From Palsa-504 sp963744005 (GTDB lineage: Bacteria > Actinomycetota > Actinomycetes > Streptosporangiales > Streptosporangiaceae): 64,000 nucleotides of DNA. Shown here piece by piece: positions 42,217 through 50,832 of this stretch. The notes under the pieces are model-generated. The model saw only the letters and a list, made by a program, of their open reading frames with translations, did not search any database and had not been told where the DNA came from. The translations under genes were made by a program, and so were the position numbers. Location: contig CAVURU010000003.1 of assembly GCA_963744005.1 (NCBI GenBank), positions 1,550,001 through 1,614,000 on the forward strand, written 5' to 3'. Within the stretch, counting starts at the first letter, position 1, and each line of letters opens with the position of its first letter.

Positions 42217-43089
42217 CTACAGGCCGACCGGGTGCCAGACGGTCTTGGTCTCCAGGTAGGCCAGCATGCGCTGCAGGCCCGGGGGCGCGGCCAGGTCCTC
42301 GGCGCCCGGGCGCAGCACCCGCTTGAGGTTCTCGGCGGCGGCCACGGCCAGGTCATCGGCCAGGTCGTCCGGGGCGCCGGTCAGGTCGATCGCGTTGACG
42401 TCCATGTGCGAGGCGAGCCAGGGCGCGATCTCGGCGGTGCGGCCGGTCAGCACGTTGATGACCCCGCCCGGGACGTCGGAGGTGGCCAGCACCTCCGCCA
42501 GCGAGACGGCGGGCAGCGGGAACCGCTCACTGGCCAGGGCCACGACCGTGTTGCCGGTGGCCGCGGCGGGGGCGATGACCGAGATGAGGCCGAGCAGGCT
42601 GGAGGCCTGCGGGGCGATCACGGCCACCACCCCGGTGGGCTCGGGCACGGAGAAGTTGAAGTACGGCCCGGCCACCGGGTTGGCCGCGCCCTGGACCTGG
42701 GCGATCTTGTCGGTCCAGCCTGCGTACCAGACCCACCGGTCGATGGCCGCGTCCACCACGGCCTCGGTCTGCCGGGCGGACAGGCCCTCGGCCGCGCGGA
42801 CGTCGGCGGCGAACTGCGCGCGGCGGCCTTCGAGCAGCTCGGCCACCCGGTACAGCACCTGGCCGCGGTTGTAGGCGGTCGCGCCGGACCAGCCGGAGAC
42901 CGCCTTGCGGGCGGCGGACACGGCGTCCCGGGCGTCCTTGCGCGAGGCCATGGCCGCGTTGGCCAGGAACCGGTCCTTGTGGTCGGTCACCGGATAGGAC
43001 CTTCCGCTCTCCGAGCGGGGGAAGGCCCCGCCGATGTACAGCTTGTAGGTCTTCCACACGGCCAGGCGGCCGGGCTCGGAGTCAGACAT
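42217..43089 (-). CDS. short aldehyde dehydrogenase-like protein lacking the catalytic cysteine region
   Basis: A 290-residue protein matching only the N-terminal, NAD-binding part of aldehyde dehydrogenases: YKLYIGGAFPRSESGRSYPV, then MASRKDARDAVSAARKAVSG, then VPEPTGVVAVIAPQASSLLG and SDVPGGVINVLTGRTAEI. It stops before the segment that would hold the active-site Cys, so it should not be an independent dehydrogenase. There is no in-frame or adjacent remnant of the missing half. The gene starts inside the last codons of the full-length dehydrogenase (eight-base overlap), implying coupled translation and perhaps a hetero-oligomer. Similar short partners beside deoC occur in other actinobacteria, as I recall, so this is probably a stable form rather than decay. 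Confidence 0.83.
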   Translation of the reverse strand: MSDSEPGRLAVWKTYKLYIGGAFPRSESGRSYPVTDHKDRFLANAAMASRKDARDAVSAARKAVSGWSGATAYNRGQVLYRVAELLEGRRAQFAADVRAAEGLSARQTEAVVDAAIDRWVWYAGWTDKIAQVQGAANPVAGPYFNFSVPEPTGVVAVIAPQASSLLGLISVIAPAAATGNTVVALASERFPLPAVSLAEVLATSDVPGGVINVLTGRTAEIAPWLASHMDVNAIDLTGAPDDLADDLAVAAAENLKRVLRPGAEDLAAPPGLQRMLAYLETKTVWHPVGL

Positions 43090-44521
43090 CGAGGTAGGCC
43101 TCCAGTCCGTGACGGCCGCCCTCGCGGCCGTAGCCGGATTCCTTGTAGCCGCCGAACGGGGACGTCGGGTCGAACTTGTTGAACGTGTTGGCCCACACCA
43201 CCCCGGCGCGCAGCTTGGCGGCCATCCAGAGGATCCGCGAGCCCTTGTCGGTCCAGATCCCGGCGGACAGGCCGTACGGGGTGTTGTTGGCCTTCTCCAC
43301 CGCCTCGGCCGGGGTGCGGAAGGTCAGCACGGACAGCACCGGGCCGAAGATCTCCTCCCGGGCGATGCGATGGGCCTGCGACACCCCGGTGAACACGGTG
43401 GGCGGGAACCAGAAGCCCGTGTCGGGCAGCTCGCACGGCGCGGACCAGCGCTGCGCGCCCTCGGCCTCGCCGACGTCGGACAGCTCGCGGATCTTGGCCA
43501 GCTGGGCAGCGGAGTTGATGGCGCCGACGTCGGTGTTCTTGTCCAGCGGGTCGCCCAGCCGCAGGGTGGACAGCCGCCGCTGCAGCGACGCCATCACCTC
43601 GTCGTAGCCGGACTCCTGGACCAGCAGCCGCGAGCCCGCGCAGCAGACGTGGCCCTGGTTGAAGAAGATGCCGTTGACGATGCCCTCGACGGCCTGGTCG
43701 ACCGGCGCGTCCTCGAACACGATGTTGGCCGCCTTGCCGCCCAGCTCGAGGGTGAGCTTGCGGTCCGGGCGGACGGCGACCGACCGGGCAATCTCCTTGC
43801 CCACCTCGGTCGAGCCGGTGAAGGCGATCTTGTTGACGCCCGGGTGGGTGACCAGCTCCCGGCCGGTCTGTCCGGCGCCGGTGAGGATGTTGACCACGCC
43901 GGGCGGCAGGTCGGCCTGCTGGCAGATCTCGGCGAAGAGCAGCGCGGTCAGCGGGGTGGTCTCGGCCGGCTTGAGCACCACGGTGTTGCCGCAGGCCAGC
44001 GCCGGGGCGATCTTCCAGGCCAGCATGAGCAGCGGGAAGTTCCACGGGATGACCTGGCCGGCCACGCCGAGCGGCCGGGGCGCCGGGCCGAAGCCGGCGT
44101 ACTCGAGCTTGTCGGCCCAGCCCGCGTAGTAGAAGAAGTGCGAGGCGACGAGCGGGATATCCACGTCGCGGGACTCGCGGATCGGCTTGCCGTTGTCCAG
44201 CGACTCCAGCACGGCCAGCTCGCGGGCCCGCTCGGCGATGATCCGGGCGATGCGGAAGATGTACTTGCCGCGTTCGGCGGGCGCCATCTTGGACCAGGTG
44301 CGCTCGTAGGCGGTCCGGGCCGCGGTCACGGCCCGGTCCACGTCGGCCGGGCCCGCCTCGGCCACTTCGGCCAGGACCTCCTCGGTGGCGGGCGAGATGG
44401 TCTTGAACGCCCGGCCGTCGGCGCTGGGGACGAACTGCCCGTCGATGAACAGCCCGTAGGACTCCTTGAGGGACACGACCGCGCGGGATTCCGGCGCGGG
44501 CGCGTACTCGAACTTCGGCAT
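43082..44521 (-). CDS. aldehyde dehydrogenase family protein
   Basis: NAD(P)-dependent oxidation of an aldehyde to its acid. The coenzyme fold has PLGVAGQVIPWNFPLLML (Asn near residue 155), KPAETTPLTAL (Lys) and FTGSTEVGKEIA. The general base Glu is in LTLELGGKAANIVF (near 250) and the nucleophile Cys in FNQGHVCCAGSRLLV (near 284). EEIFGPVLSVL and PFGGYKESGYGREGG follow. Length 479 is normal. It lies one base after deoC on the same strand, so acetaldehyde released by DeoC is the likely substrate, giving acetate; this is inferred from context. It overlaps the short partner gene by eight bases. Confidence 0.93.
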   Translation of the reverse strand: MPKFEYAPAPESRAVVSLKESYGLFIDGQFVPSADGRAFKTISPATEEVLAEVAEAGPADVDRAVTAARTAYERTWSKMAPAERGKYIFRIARIIAERARELAVLESLDNGKPIRESRDVDIPLVASHFFYYAGWADKLEYAGFGPAPRPLGVAGQVIPWNFPLLMLAWKIAPALACGNTVVLKPAETTPLTALLFAEICQQADLPPGVVNILTGAGQTGRELVTHPGVNKIAFTGSTEVGKEIARSVAVRPDRKLTLELGGKAANIVFEDAPVDQAVEGIVNGIFFNQGHVCCAGSRLLVQESGYDEVMASLQRRLSTLRLGDPLDKNTDVGAINSAAQLAKIRELSDVGEAEGAQRWSAPCELPDTGFWFPPTVFTGVSQAHRIAREEIFGPVLSVLTFRTPAEAVEKANNTPYGLSAGIWTDKGSRILWMAAKLRAGVVWANTFNKFDPTSPFGGYKESGYGREGGRHGLEAYLDV

Positions 44522-44522
44522 G

Positions 44523-45464
44523 TCAGTCCAGGGTGTAGTAGTCGGGCCCGGAGTAGCGCCCGGTGGCGAGCTTGGTCCGCTGCATGAGCAGGTCGTTCAG
44601 CAGGCTGGAGGCGCCGATGCGGAACCACTGCGGGTCCAGCCAGTCCTCCCCCGCCGTCTCGTTGACCAGGACCAGGTACCGGATGGCGTCCTTGGCCGTG
44701 CGGATGCCGCCCGCCGCCTTGACCCCGACCTGGCGGCCGCGGGCGGCCCGGAAGTCGCGCACCGCCTCGAGCATGACCAGGGTGACCGGAAGGGTCGCGG
44801 CCGGGGTGACCTTCCCGGTCGAGGTCTTGATGAAGTCGGCGCCGGCCAGCATGGCCAGCCACGAGGCGCGCCGCACGTTGTCCAGGGTGACCAGCTCGCC
44901 GGTCTCCAGGATGACCTTCAAGTGGGCCCGCTGGCCGCAGGCCTCGCGGACGGCGGCGATCTCGTCGTAGACGAGCTGGTAGTCGCCGGCCAGGAAGGCG
45001 CCCCGGTCGATGACCATGTCCACCTCGTCGGCGCCGGCCTCGATGACGTACCGGGTCTCGGCCAGCTTGACGTCCAGGGTGCTGCGGCCGCTCGGGAACG
45101 CGGTAGCCACGCTGGCCACGTGGATCCCGGTGCCCTTGACCTCGGCCGCGGCCAGGCCGGCCAGGTCGGGATAGATGCACACGGCCGCGACCGGCGGCGC
45201 GGTCGGGTCAGCCGGGTCGGGACGGCGGGCCTTGGCGCACATGGCCCGGACCTTGCCCGGCGTGTCCTGGCCTTCCAGCGTGGTCAGGTCGATCATCGAG
45301 ATGGCGGTGTCCAGGGCCCACTGCTTGGCCGTGGTCTTGATCGACCGGCTGGCCAGCATGGCCGCGCGGGCCTCGGCGCCGACCTGGTCCACCCCGGGCA
45401 GGCCGTGCAGGAACTCCCGCAGCGAGGAGCCGGCGGTCACCGATGTGTCAGCAAGCGTGCTCAT
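44523..45464 (-). CDS. deoC: deoxyribose-phosphate aldolase
   Basis: Class I aldolase splitting 2-deoxyribose 5-phosphate to acetaldehyde and glyceraldehyde 3-phosphate. The Schiff-base lysine is in AGADFIKTSTGKVTPAA (near residue 215), the second active-site lysine in VGVKAAGGIRTAKDA (near 250) and the conserved Asp in EVDMVIDRGAFLAGD (near 150). At 313 residues it is longer than the 220-260 of bacterial DeoC and resembles the longer, eukaryote-like form, with an extra N-terminal region. ATG at 45464 follows AAGGAGA with ideal spacing. It heads the deoC-aldehyde dehydrogenase-short dehydrogenase operon and works downstream of nucleoside phosphorylases such as the one at 38746. Confidence 0.94.
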   Translation of the reverse strand: MSTLADTSVTAGSSLREFLHGLPGVDQVGAEARAAMLASRSIKTTAKQWALDTAISMIDLTTLEGQDTPGKVRAMCAKARRPDPADPTAPPVAAVCIYPDLAGLAAAEVKGTGIHVASVATAFPSGRSTLDVKLAETRYVIEAGADEVDMVIDRGAFLAGDYQLVYDEIAAVREACGQRAHLKVILETGELVTLDNVRRASWLAMLAGADFIKTSTGKVTPAATLPVTLVMLEAVRDFRAARGRQVGVKAAGGIRTAKDAIRYLVLVNETAGEDWLDPQWFRIGASSLLNDLLMQRTKLATGRYSGPDYYTLD

Positions 45465-45531
45465 CAGCGTCTCCTTCCCGCAGACCATTCTCACTCACGA
45501 TCGCGCCGGTGGCGACGGGCGCGATCGTAGG

Positions 45532-45696
45532 TCAGTGCCGGCCGCGGCGCCAGATCCGGCGGCGCAGGAGGTGACGGAAGGCGGGGTGATCCCCCGGAGC
45601 GCCGCCCCGCTCGCTGAACAGCAGCAGGCAGACCGTGGCCAGGGCGACGCCGAATAGGATCCAGGGCGCGGCCACAAGCAGGTCATTTACGGTCAT
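45532..45696 (-). CDS. 54-residue single-helix membrane protein
   Basis: A small protein: MTVNDLLVAAPWILFGVALA begins a single membrane helix (about residues 7-28). A short linker (SERGGAPGDHP) and a strongly basic tail (LLRRRIWRRGRH) follow, predicted to be cytosolic. The ATG at 45696 has an AGGCGACC-type upstream sequence. It is divergent from the OmpR-type regulator at 45874 and lies upstream of deoC on the same strand. The helix plus arginine tail resembles small membrane regulators, but no family is recognised. It could also be a chance frame, though its amphipathic design argues for a gene. Confidence 0.5.
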   Translation of the reverse strand: MTVNDLLVAAPWILFGVALATVCLLLFSERGGAPGDHPAFRHLLRRRIWRRGRH

Positions 45697-45873
45697 ACGG
45701 TCGCCTAGCTGCCGAGGGTGGTGATCGTCAGTGCACACCCCGCCGGTGCCCCTACGGTGAAGCCGCCATGGTGACGGCATGGAGATGCACGGCTAAAGCC
45801 CAGGCAGATGGGACAGTTCTGGTTGCGGTGGGAATCATGGAGGGGTCAGCGCAAGAAAGGCAGGTCGACGGCG

Positions 45874-46569
45874 ATGGCGGCAACGGTGCTGGTGGTAGAG
45901 GATGAGCGCAAGCTGCGGGATCTGGTGCGCTCCTACCTGGAGCAGGCCGGGTACACGGTGCTGTCGACCGGGTCCGGTGCCGAGGCGATCACCATCGCGT
46001 CATCGGCGGCGCCGGACCTGGTCGTCCTGGACCTCGGGCTGCCCGACGTGGGCGGCGACACGGTGGCCCGGGAACTACGGGCCACCGGCTCGGTGCCGAT
46101 CGTGATGCTGACGGCGCGCAGCACCGAGGAGGACCGGATCGCCGGGCTGGAGCTGGGCGCCGACGACTACGTGACCAAGCCGTTCAGTCCCCGGGAGCTG
46201 GTCCTGCGGGTGCAGGCGGTGCTGCGCCGCGGCGGCGCGGCCGCGGCCCAGGGGGTGGCCAGCTACGGCCGCGGAGCCCTGGTCATCGACGAGCCGCAGC
46301 GCGCGGTGAAGGTGCGCGGGACGGCGGCGGACCTGACCCCGACGGAATGGGGGGTGCTGGTCGCGCTGGCCACCGTCCCGGGCCGGGTGTACTCGCGGTA
46401 CGAGCTGATCAACCGGGTCCGGGGGTATGAGTTCGAGGGCTACGAGCGGACCATCGACTCGCACGTGAAGAACCTGCGCCGGAAGATCGAGGCGGACCCG
46501 GGCAACCCGGTGATCGTGCAGACCGTGCTGGGCGGCGGGTACCGGCTCGGCCTCGCCCGCGATGAATGA
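45874..46569 (+). CDS. response regulator, OmpR/PhoB family
   Basis: Two-component response regulator. The receiver starts MAATVLVVEDERKLRDLVRS (acidic pair). The phosphoacceptor Asp is in DLVVLDLGLPDVGG (near residue 52), followed by VMLTARS and DDYVTKPFSPRELVLRV with the conserved Lys. The winged helix carries LTPTEWGVLVALATVPGRVY (near 155) and the recognition region YERTIDSHVKNLRRKIE, then VQTVLGGGYRLG. Length 231 is normal. ATG at 45874 is preferred over the extended frame from 45808. It overlaps the kinase start by eight bases, so the pair is co-translated. The stimulus and targets are unknown. Confidence 0.94.
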   Translation: MAATVLVVEDERKLRDLVRSYLEQAGYTVLSTGSGAEAITIASSAAPDLVVLDLGLPDVGGDTVARELRATGSVPIVMLTARSTEEDRIAGLELGADDYVTKPFSPRELVLRVQAVLRRGGAAAAQGVASYGRGALVIDEPQRAVKVRGTAADLTPTEWGVLVALATVPGRVYSRYELINRVRGYEFEGYERTIDSHVKNLRRKIEADPGNPVIVQTVLGGGYRLGLARDE

Positions 46570-47911
46570 TCAGGCCGATGCGGCCCGCCGCGGGACCCGC
46601 GGCGACACTCTCGGGCTGAGGCTGGCGCTGGCCTTCCTGGCCGTCGCGCTGGCGGCCATCGCGCTGCTGGCCGGGCTGATCGCGGCGTTCGCGGCGGCGG
46701 ACGTGTCGAACCTGACCGCCGAGCAGCGCACCCAGCTGGCCAACGCCATCGCGGTGGCGTCGGCGGCGTCCTGGGACCGGGAGGACAGCTGGGTGTCGGC
46801 CGACCTGGTGCCGGTGCTGGACCTGGCCACGGGCACCGGCGCGGACGTCCAGGTCCGTGACCAGTCCGGCCAGCCGGTAGCCTCCTCGGCCCGGTTCGCC
46901 CAGGTGACCGGGCCGCAGTCCAGCGCCCCGATCGTGGTCCGCGGGCAGCAGGTGGGCGAGGCGGTGGTCCGGTTCACCGGTGCTGGCCTGACCGCCTCGG
47001 ACCGGGTGCTGCAGTCCGACCTGCTGCGGGCCATCGCCGGCACGGCCGGGCTGGCCGCGCTGCTGGCCCTGGCGGCCGGGCTGGTGGTGGCCCGGCGGAT
47101 CACCCGCCCGGTGGCCCGGCTGATCGCGGTGACCCGGGCCATGGCCAGCGGCGACCGGGCGGCCCGGGCCGGCCCGATGCGCGCCCCGGCCGAGCTGCGC
47201 GAGCTGGCCACCGCCTTCGACCAGATGGCCGGGACCCTGGAACGGCAGGATCAGATCCGCCGCGACCTGGTGGCCGACGTGGCCCACGAGCTGCGCACCC
47301 CGATCGCCATCCTGCAGGCCGGGCACGAGGCGCTGCTGGACGGGGTGACCGAGCCGACCCCGGCCGAGCTGGCGTCACTGCGCGACGAGGTGCTCCGGCT
47401 GGCGCGGATGGTCGGGGACCTGCAGGACCTGGCCGCCGCCGACGCCGCCGCGCTGCACCTGGACCTGCAGCCGTGCGACCTGGCCGCGCTGGCGGCCACG
47501 GCGGCCGACAGCCTGGGCCGCCGGTTCGAGGCGGCCAGCATCACGGTCCGCCGGCAGCTGGCCCCGGCCCTGGTCAGCGCCGATCCGCGCTGGCTGCACC
47601 AGGTGATCACCAACCTGCTGAGCAACGCGCTGAAGTTCACCCCGCCGGGCGGCCAGGTCACGATCAGCACCGGGCAGGCCGGCCTGGAGGCCGTCCTGGC
47701 GGTGGCCGACACCGGGCCGGGCATCCCGGCCGAGGAGCTGCCGCACGTCTTCGACCGGTTCTTCCGCGGCCAGGATGCGGCCCGGACGTCCGGCAGCGGC
47801 ATCGGGCTGGCCGTCGCGGCCGAGATGGCCCGCGCGCACGGCGGCCAGGTGACGGCGGCCAGCCAGCGCGGGCACGGCACGCAGATGACGCTGAGCCTGC
47901 CGGCCGGCTGA
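46562..47911 (+). CDS. sensor histidine kinase, HisKA type with HAMP
   Basis: Membrane kinase paired with the preceding regulator. Helix 1 lies near residues 22-47 (LALAFLAVALAAIALLAGLI) and is followed by a small extracellular domain of about 100 residues. Helix 2 lies near 160-180 (AGLAALLALAAGLVVA). The HAMP begins RRITRPVARLIAVTRAMASGD. The phosphoacceptor is in DLVADVAHELRTPIAI (His near residue 243). N box: VITNLLSNALKF; G1: VADTGPGIP; F/G2: FDRFFRGQDAARTSGSGIGL. Length 449 is usual. The start ATG overlaps the regulator stop. The extracellular part has no recognised sensor fold. Confidence 0.93.
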   Translation: MNDQADAARRGTRGDTLGLRLALAFLAVALAAIALLAGLIAAFAAADVSNLTAEQRTQLANAIAVASAASWDREDSWVSADLVPVLDLATGTGADVQVRDQSGQPVASSARFAQVTGPQSSAPIVVRGQQVGEAVVRFTGAGLTASDRVLQSDLLRAIAGTAGLAALLALAAGLVVARRITRPVARLIAVTRAMASGDRAARAGPMRAPAELRELATAFDQMAGTLERQDQIRRDLVADVAHELRTPIAILQAGHEALLDGVTEPTPAELASLRDEVLRLARMVGDLQDLAAADAAALHLDLQPCDLAALAATAADSLGRRFEAASITVRRQLAPALVSADPRWLHQVITNLLSNALKFTPPGGQVTISTGQAGLEAVLAVADTGPGIPAEELPHVFDRFFRGQDAARTSGSGIGLAVAAEMARAHGGQVTAASQRGHGTQMTLSLPAG

Positions 47912-48017
47912 GCCCGGGGGCGAGCAGCGCGTCCATCCCGTCTCCATCGCCGCTGCGCCCGGGTTTCACCTGCCCCGGGGACAGTAGGAGAACGCCGCCA
48001 AGCCGAAGGAGCGAGCG

Positions 48018-48425
48018 ATGGCCACCACGACAGTCCCCGTCGGCCCCCGGACCGAGAGGACGATGCCGCAGTGGCGGGCGCTGCTGGAGGCCCGGTGGCA
48101 GGCCCGGCTACGGGAGCTCACCGAGCTGTCCCTGGCCTACCACGCGGCGGCCGCCGACGGCGGCGATGACCACGGGGGCGATGACCACGGGGGCGATGAC
48201 CACGGGGGCGATGACCGCCCGGACCTGCGGGAGCTCATGGATCAGGCGGGCCGCGCACGCCGGAAACTGGCGGACCTCGAAGAGGCGCTCGGCCGGCTGG
48301 CGGCGGGCACGTTCGGCCGGTGCGAGCAATGCGGCTCGGCCATCCCGGCCGGGCTGCTGGCCGTCATCCCGGAGGCCCGGTACTGCCCGCGCTGCGACGA
48401 CGGCCCTCCGGTGACGCGCCGCTAA
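48018..48425 (+). CDS. DksA/TraR-type zinc-finger protein
   Basis: A 135-residue protein of the DksA/TraR superfamily; members act in the RNA polymerase secondary channel. The N-terminal helix (TMPQWRALLEARWQARLREL) and second helix (AGRARRKLADLEEALGRLAA) would form the coiled coil. The zinc finger is CEQCG...CPRC (residues about 101-125). Between the helices, where DksA has its acidic tip, lies an expanded GGDDH-repeat loop encoded by a 15-bp tandem repeat. ATG at 48018 follows GAAGGAGCG. An effect on transcription is inferred. Actinobacteria usually use RbpA and CarD, and the role of these short DksA-like proteins there is unclear. Confidence 0.85.
   Translation: MATTTVPVGPRTERTMPQWRALLEARWQARLRELTELSLAYHAAAADGGDDHGGDDHGGDDHGGDDRPDLRELMDQAGRARRKLADLEEALGRLAAGTFGRCEQCGSAIPAGLLAVIPEARYCPRCDDGPPVTRR
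48162..48221 (+). repeat. 15-bp tandem repeat encoding GDDHG units
   Basis: Three perfect copies of ggcgatgaccacggg (48162-48206) plus a diverged fourth (48207-48221), in frame within the DksA-like gene. They add His and Asp residues at the loop joining the two helices, the site of the functional acidic tip in DksA. Confidence 0.93.
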
Positions 48426-48499
48426 GAAGTCACGGAAGCTTCGCCTGGAAGTCACGGCGGCTGCGGGCCGTTGATCAGTTGGTAGCGGACCTTGTGAGC

Positions 48500-49654
48500 A
48501 TGAGGGTCGCGATCATCACCGAGTCCTTCCCGCCCGACGTCAACGGCGTCGCTCACAGCGTGGTGCGGGTGGCCGAGCTCCTCGCCGCCGGCGGCCACCA
48601 GCCCCTGGTCATCGCGCCCAAGCCGCCGCGAGGGCGAGCCGCCTCGCGCGGCGGCCGCGAGCAGCCCGCGTTCGGCTATCCCGTCGTGCGCGTCCCGGCC
48701 GTGCCGCTGCCGGGCTACCCGAGCTTCCGGCTCGGCCTGCCCAGCAGGCGGATGCGCCGCGCGCTGGTCCGGCACGGGACCGAGGTCGTCCACCTGGCCA
48801 GCCCGGTGGTGCTGGGCGCGTACGGGGCCACGGTGGCCAGCCGGCTGGGCCTGCCCGCGGTCGCCGTGTTCCAGACCGACCTGCCGTCCTACGCGCACGC
48901 CTACCGGCTGGGGCGGCCCGGCGAGGCGGTCGCGTGGCGCTGGCTGCGCCGCATTCACAACCATGCGGCGCGGACGCTGGCGCCGTCCACGGTCACCGCG
49001 ACCGGCCTGCTGGGCCGCGGGATCCGCGACGTGTGGCTGTGGGGCCGCGGGGTGGACACGGCCCGTTTCGACCCGGCGCGGCGCAGCGCCGAGATCCGGG
49101 CCCGGCTGGCGCCGGGCGGCGAGCTGATCGCGGGCTACGTCGGCCGGCTGGCCCCGGAGAAGCACGTGGAGGTGCTGGCCGGGATCACCCGGCTGCCGGG
49201 GGTACGGCTGGTCATCGTGGGGGCCGGGCCGGCTGAGGCGGCCCTGCGCCAGCAGCTGCCGGGAGCGGTCTTCCTGGGCGAGCGCCGCGGCGACGAGCTC
49301 GCCGCCATCTACGCCAGCCTGGACGTGTTCGTGCACAGCGGGCCGTACGAGACGTTCGGCCAGACCCTGCAAGAAGCAGCGGCCAGCGGGCTCCCGGTGG
49401 TGGCGCCCGCCGCAGGCGGGCCGCTGGACCTGGTCGAGGACGGCGTGACCGGCTACCTGGTGCCACCTGGCGACCCGGCCGCGTTCGCGGCGACGGTGGC
49501 CCGGCTGGCGGCCGACCCGCAGGCGCGCGCGGCGTTCGGCGAGGCCGGGCGGCGCAAGGTGCTAGGCCGCTCGTGGGCCGCGCTGACCGAGGAGCTGATC
49601 GGTCACTACGCTGCCGTGCTGGGCCGCAGACGGCCCGCCCGGGTGACGATATGA
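48500..49654 (+). CDS. GT4 glycosyltransferase, MgtA/GDP-mannose-dependent type
   Basis: Retaining GT-B glycosyltransferase, resembling actinobacterial mannosyltransferases that extend glycolipids. N-terminal: MRVAIITESFPPDVNGVAHS (acceptor-side glycine loop) and VFQTDLPSYAHAYRLG. Donor side: AGYVGRLAPEKHVEVL (near residue 210) and FVHSGPYETFGQTLQEAAAS (E-X7-E, near 290), then GLPVVAPAAGGPLDLV. Length 384 is normal. ATG at 48500 lies in GTGAGCATGAGG; a GTG two codons upstream is an alternative. Its stop overlaps the next gene as ATGA. It forms a three-gene operon with another GT4 enzyme and an SGNH hydrolase. Sugar and acceptor are inferred only at family level. Confidence 0.9.
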   Translation: MRVAIITESFPPDVNGVAHSVVRVAELLAAGGHQPLVIAPKPPRGRAASRGGREQPAFGYPVVRVPAVPLPGYPSFRLGLPSRRMRRALVRHGTEVVHLASPVVLGAYGATVASRLGLPAVAVFQTDLPSYAHAYRLGRPGEAVAWRWLRRIHNHAARTLAPSTVTATGLLGRGIRDVWLWGRGVDTARFDPARRSAEIRARLAPGGELIAGYVGRLAPEKHVEVLAGITRLPGVRLVIVGAGPAEAALRQQLPGAVFLGERRGDELAAIYASLDVFVHSGPYETFGQTLQEAAASGLPVVAPAAGGPLDLVEDGVTGYLVPPGDPAAFAATVARLAADPQARAAFGEAGRRKVLGRSWAALTEELIGHYAAVLGRRRPARVTI

Positions 49655-50832
49655 GGATCGTGCGGCTGGCCAACTACGTGGCCGCGCGCTCCGGCGGGCT
49701 GCGCACGTCGCTGCGCGAGCTCGGGGCCGGCTACCTGGCCGCGGGCCACGAGCCGGTGCTGATCATCCCGGGCGAGCGGGACAGCGACGAGCAGACCCCG
49801 CAGGGCCGGGTGATCACCCTGAGCGGTCCGCGGCTGCCGTTCACCGGCGGGTACCGGGTGCTGCTGGGCCGCCGCCGGGTGGCCTCGCTGCTGCACGAGC
49901 TGCGGCCGGACACGCTCGAGGTGTCGGACCGGACCACGCTGCGCTGGACCGGGCGGTGGGCCCGCCAGCACGGCGTGCCCGCCGTCATGATCTCGCACGA
50001 GAGCCTCACCGCCCTGATCAGGCTGGCCGTGCCCGGGCTGGACCTGCCGGGGCTGTCCCGGTGCGGGCCGGCCCTGGCCGCGGTCGACGCGGTCAACCGG
50101 CGCACGGCCCGGGCCTATGAGCGGGTGATCTGCACGACGGCGTGGGCCGCGGCCGAATTCGAGCGGATCCGGGCGGCCAACCTGGTGCGCGCTCCGCTCG
50201 GCGTCGACCTGGCCACCTTCGCGGCGCCGGACCGGCTGGTCCGGGACCGTTACGCGGCCCCGGAGGAGACCCTGCTGGTGCACTGCGGGCGGCTGTCCCC
50301 GGAGAAGAAGCCGCAGCGCTCGCTGAACACGCTGGCCACCCTGCGCGCGGCAGGCTGGCCGGCCCGGCTGGTGGTGGCCGGGGACGGGCCGCTGCGCGGG
50401 CGGCTGGAGCGGCGCGCGGCGCGCGACCGGCTGCCCGTCACGTTCGCCGGGTTCCTGCCCGGCCGGGCCGAGCTGGCCGCGCTGCTGGCCAGCGCGGACG
50501 TGGCCCTGGCTCCCGGTCCGGCGGAAACCTTCGGGCTGGCCGGGCTCGAGGCGCTGGCCTGCGGGACGCCGGTGGTGGTGAGCGCGGAGTCCGCGCTGCC
50601 CGAGGTGGTGGGCAACGCGGGGACCAGCGTGGCCGGCGAGGACCTGGCGCCCGGGGTGGTGACCGTCTTGTCCTGGCCCGAGCAGCAGCGCCGGGCCGCA
50701 GCCCGGGCCCGGGCCGAGCGGTTCGGCTGGCCCGCGGCCGTGCGGGCCTTCCTGGACATCCACGAGGCGGCGGGCCGGGCCGAGCCGGTGGCGGCCGCCG
50801 CCGCGGCCACGAGCGAGCGGAGGCGGGCATGA
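49651..50832 (+). CDS. GT4 glycosyltransferase (second of the pair)
   Basis: GT-B fold enzyme of 393 residues. N-terminal: RIVRLANYVAARSGGLRTSL; mid: MISHESLTALIRLAVPGLDL and VICTTAWAAAEFERI; donor half: LVHCGRLSPEKKPQRSLNTL (near residue 215) and LAPGPAETFGLAGLEALACG (E-X7-E, near 300), then VVVSAESALPEVV. The ATG at 49651 overlaps the upstream glycosyltransferase stop, and its own stop overlaps the SGNH hydrolase start by four bases. Close coupling suggests the two transferases act one after the other on one glycolipid or glycan, with the hydrolase editing or trimming it. That pathway is inference. Confidence 0.9.
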   Translation: MRIVRLANYVAARSGGLRTSLRELGAGYLAAGHEPVLIIPGERDSDEQTPQGRVITLSGPRLPFTGGYRVLLGRRRVASLLHELRPDTLEVSDRTTLRWTGRWARQHGVPAVMISHESLTALIRLAVPGLDLPGLSRCGPALAAVDAVNRRTARAYERVICTTAWAAAEFERIRAANLVRAPLGVDLATFAAPDRLVRDRYAAPEETLLVHCGRLSPEKKPQRSLNTLATLRAAGWPARLVVAGDGPLRGRLERRAARDRLPVTFAGFLPGRAELAALLASADVALAPGPAETFGLAGLEALACGTPVVVSAESALPEVVGNAGTSVAGEDLAPGVVTVLSWPEQQRRAAARARAERFGWPAAVRAFLDIHEAAGRAEPVAAAAAATSERRRA

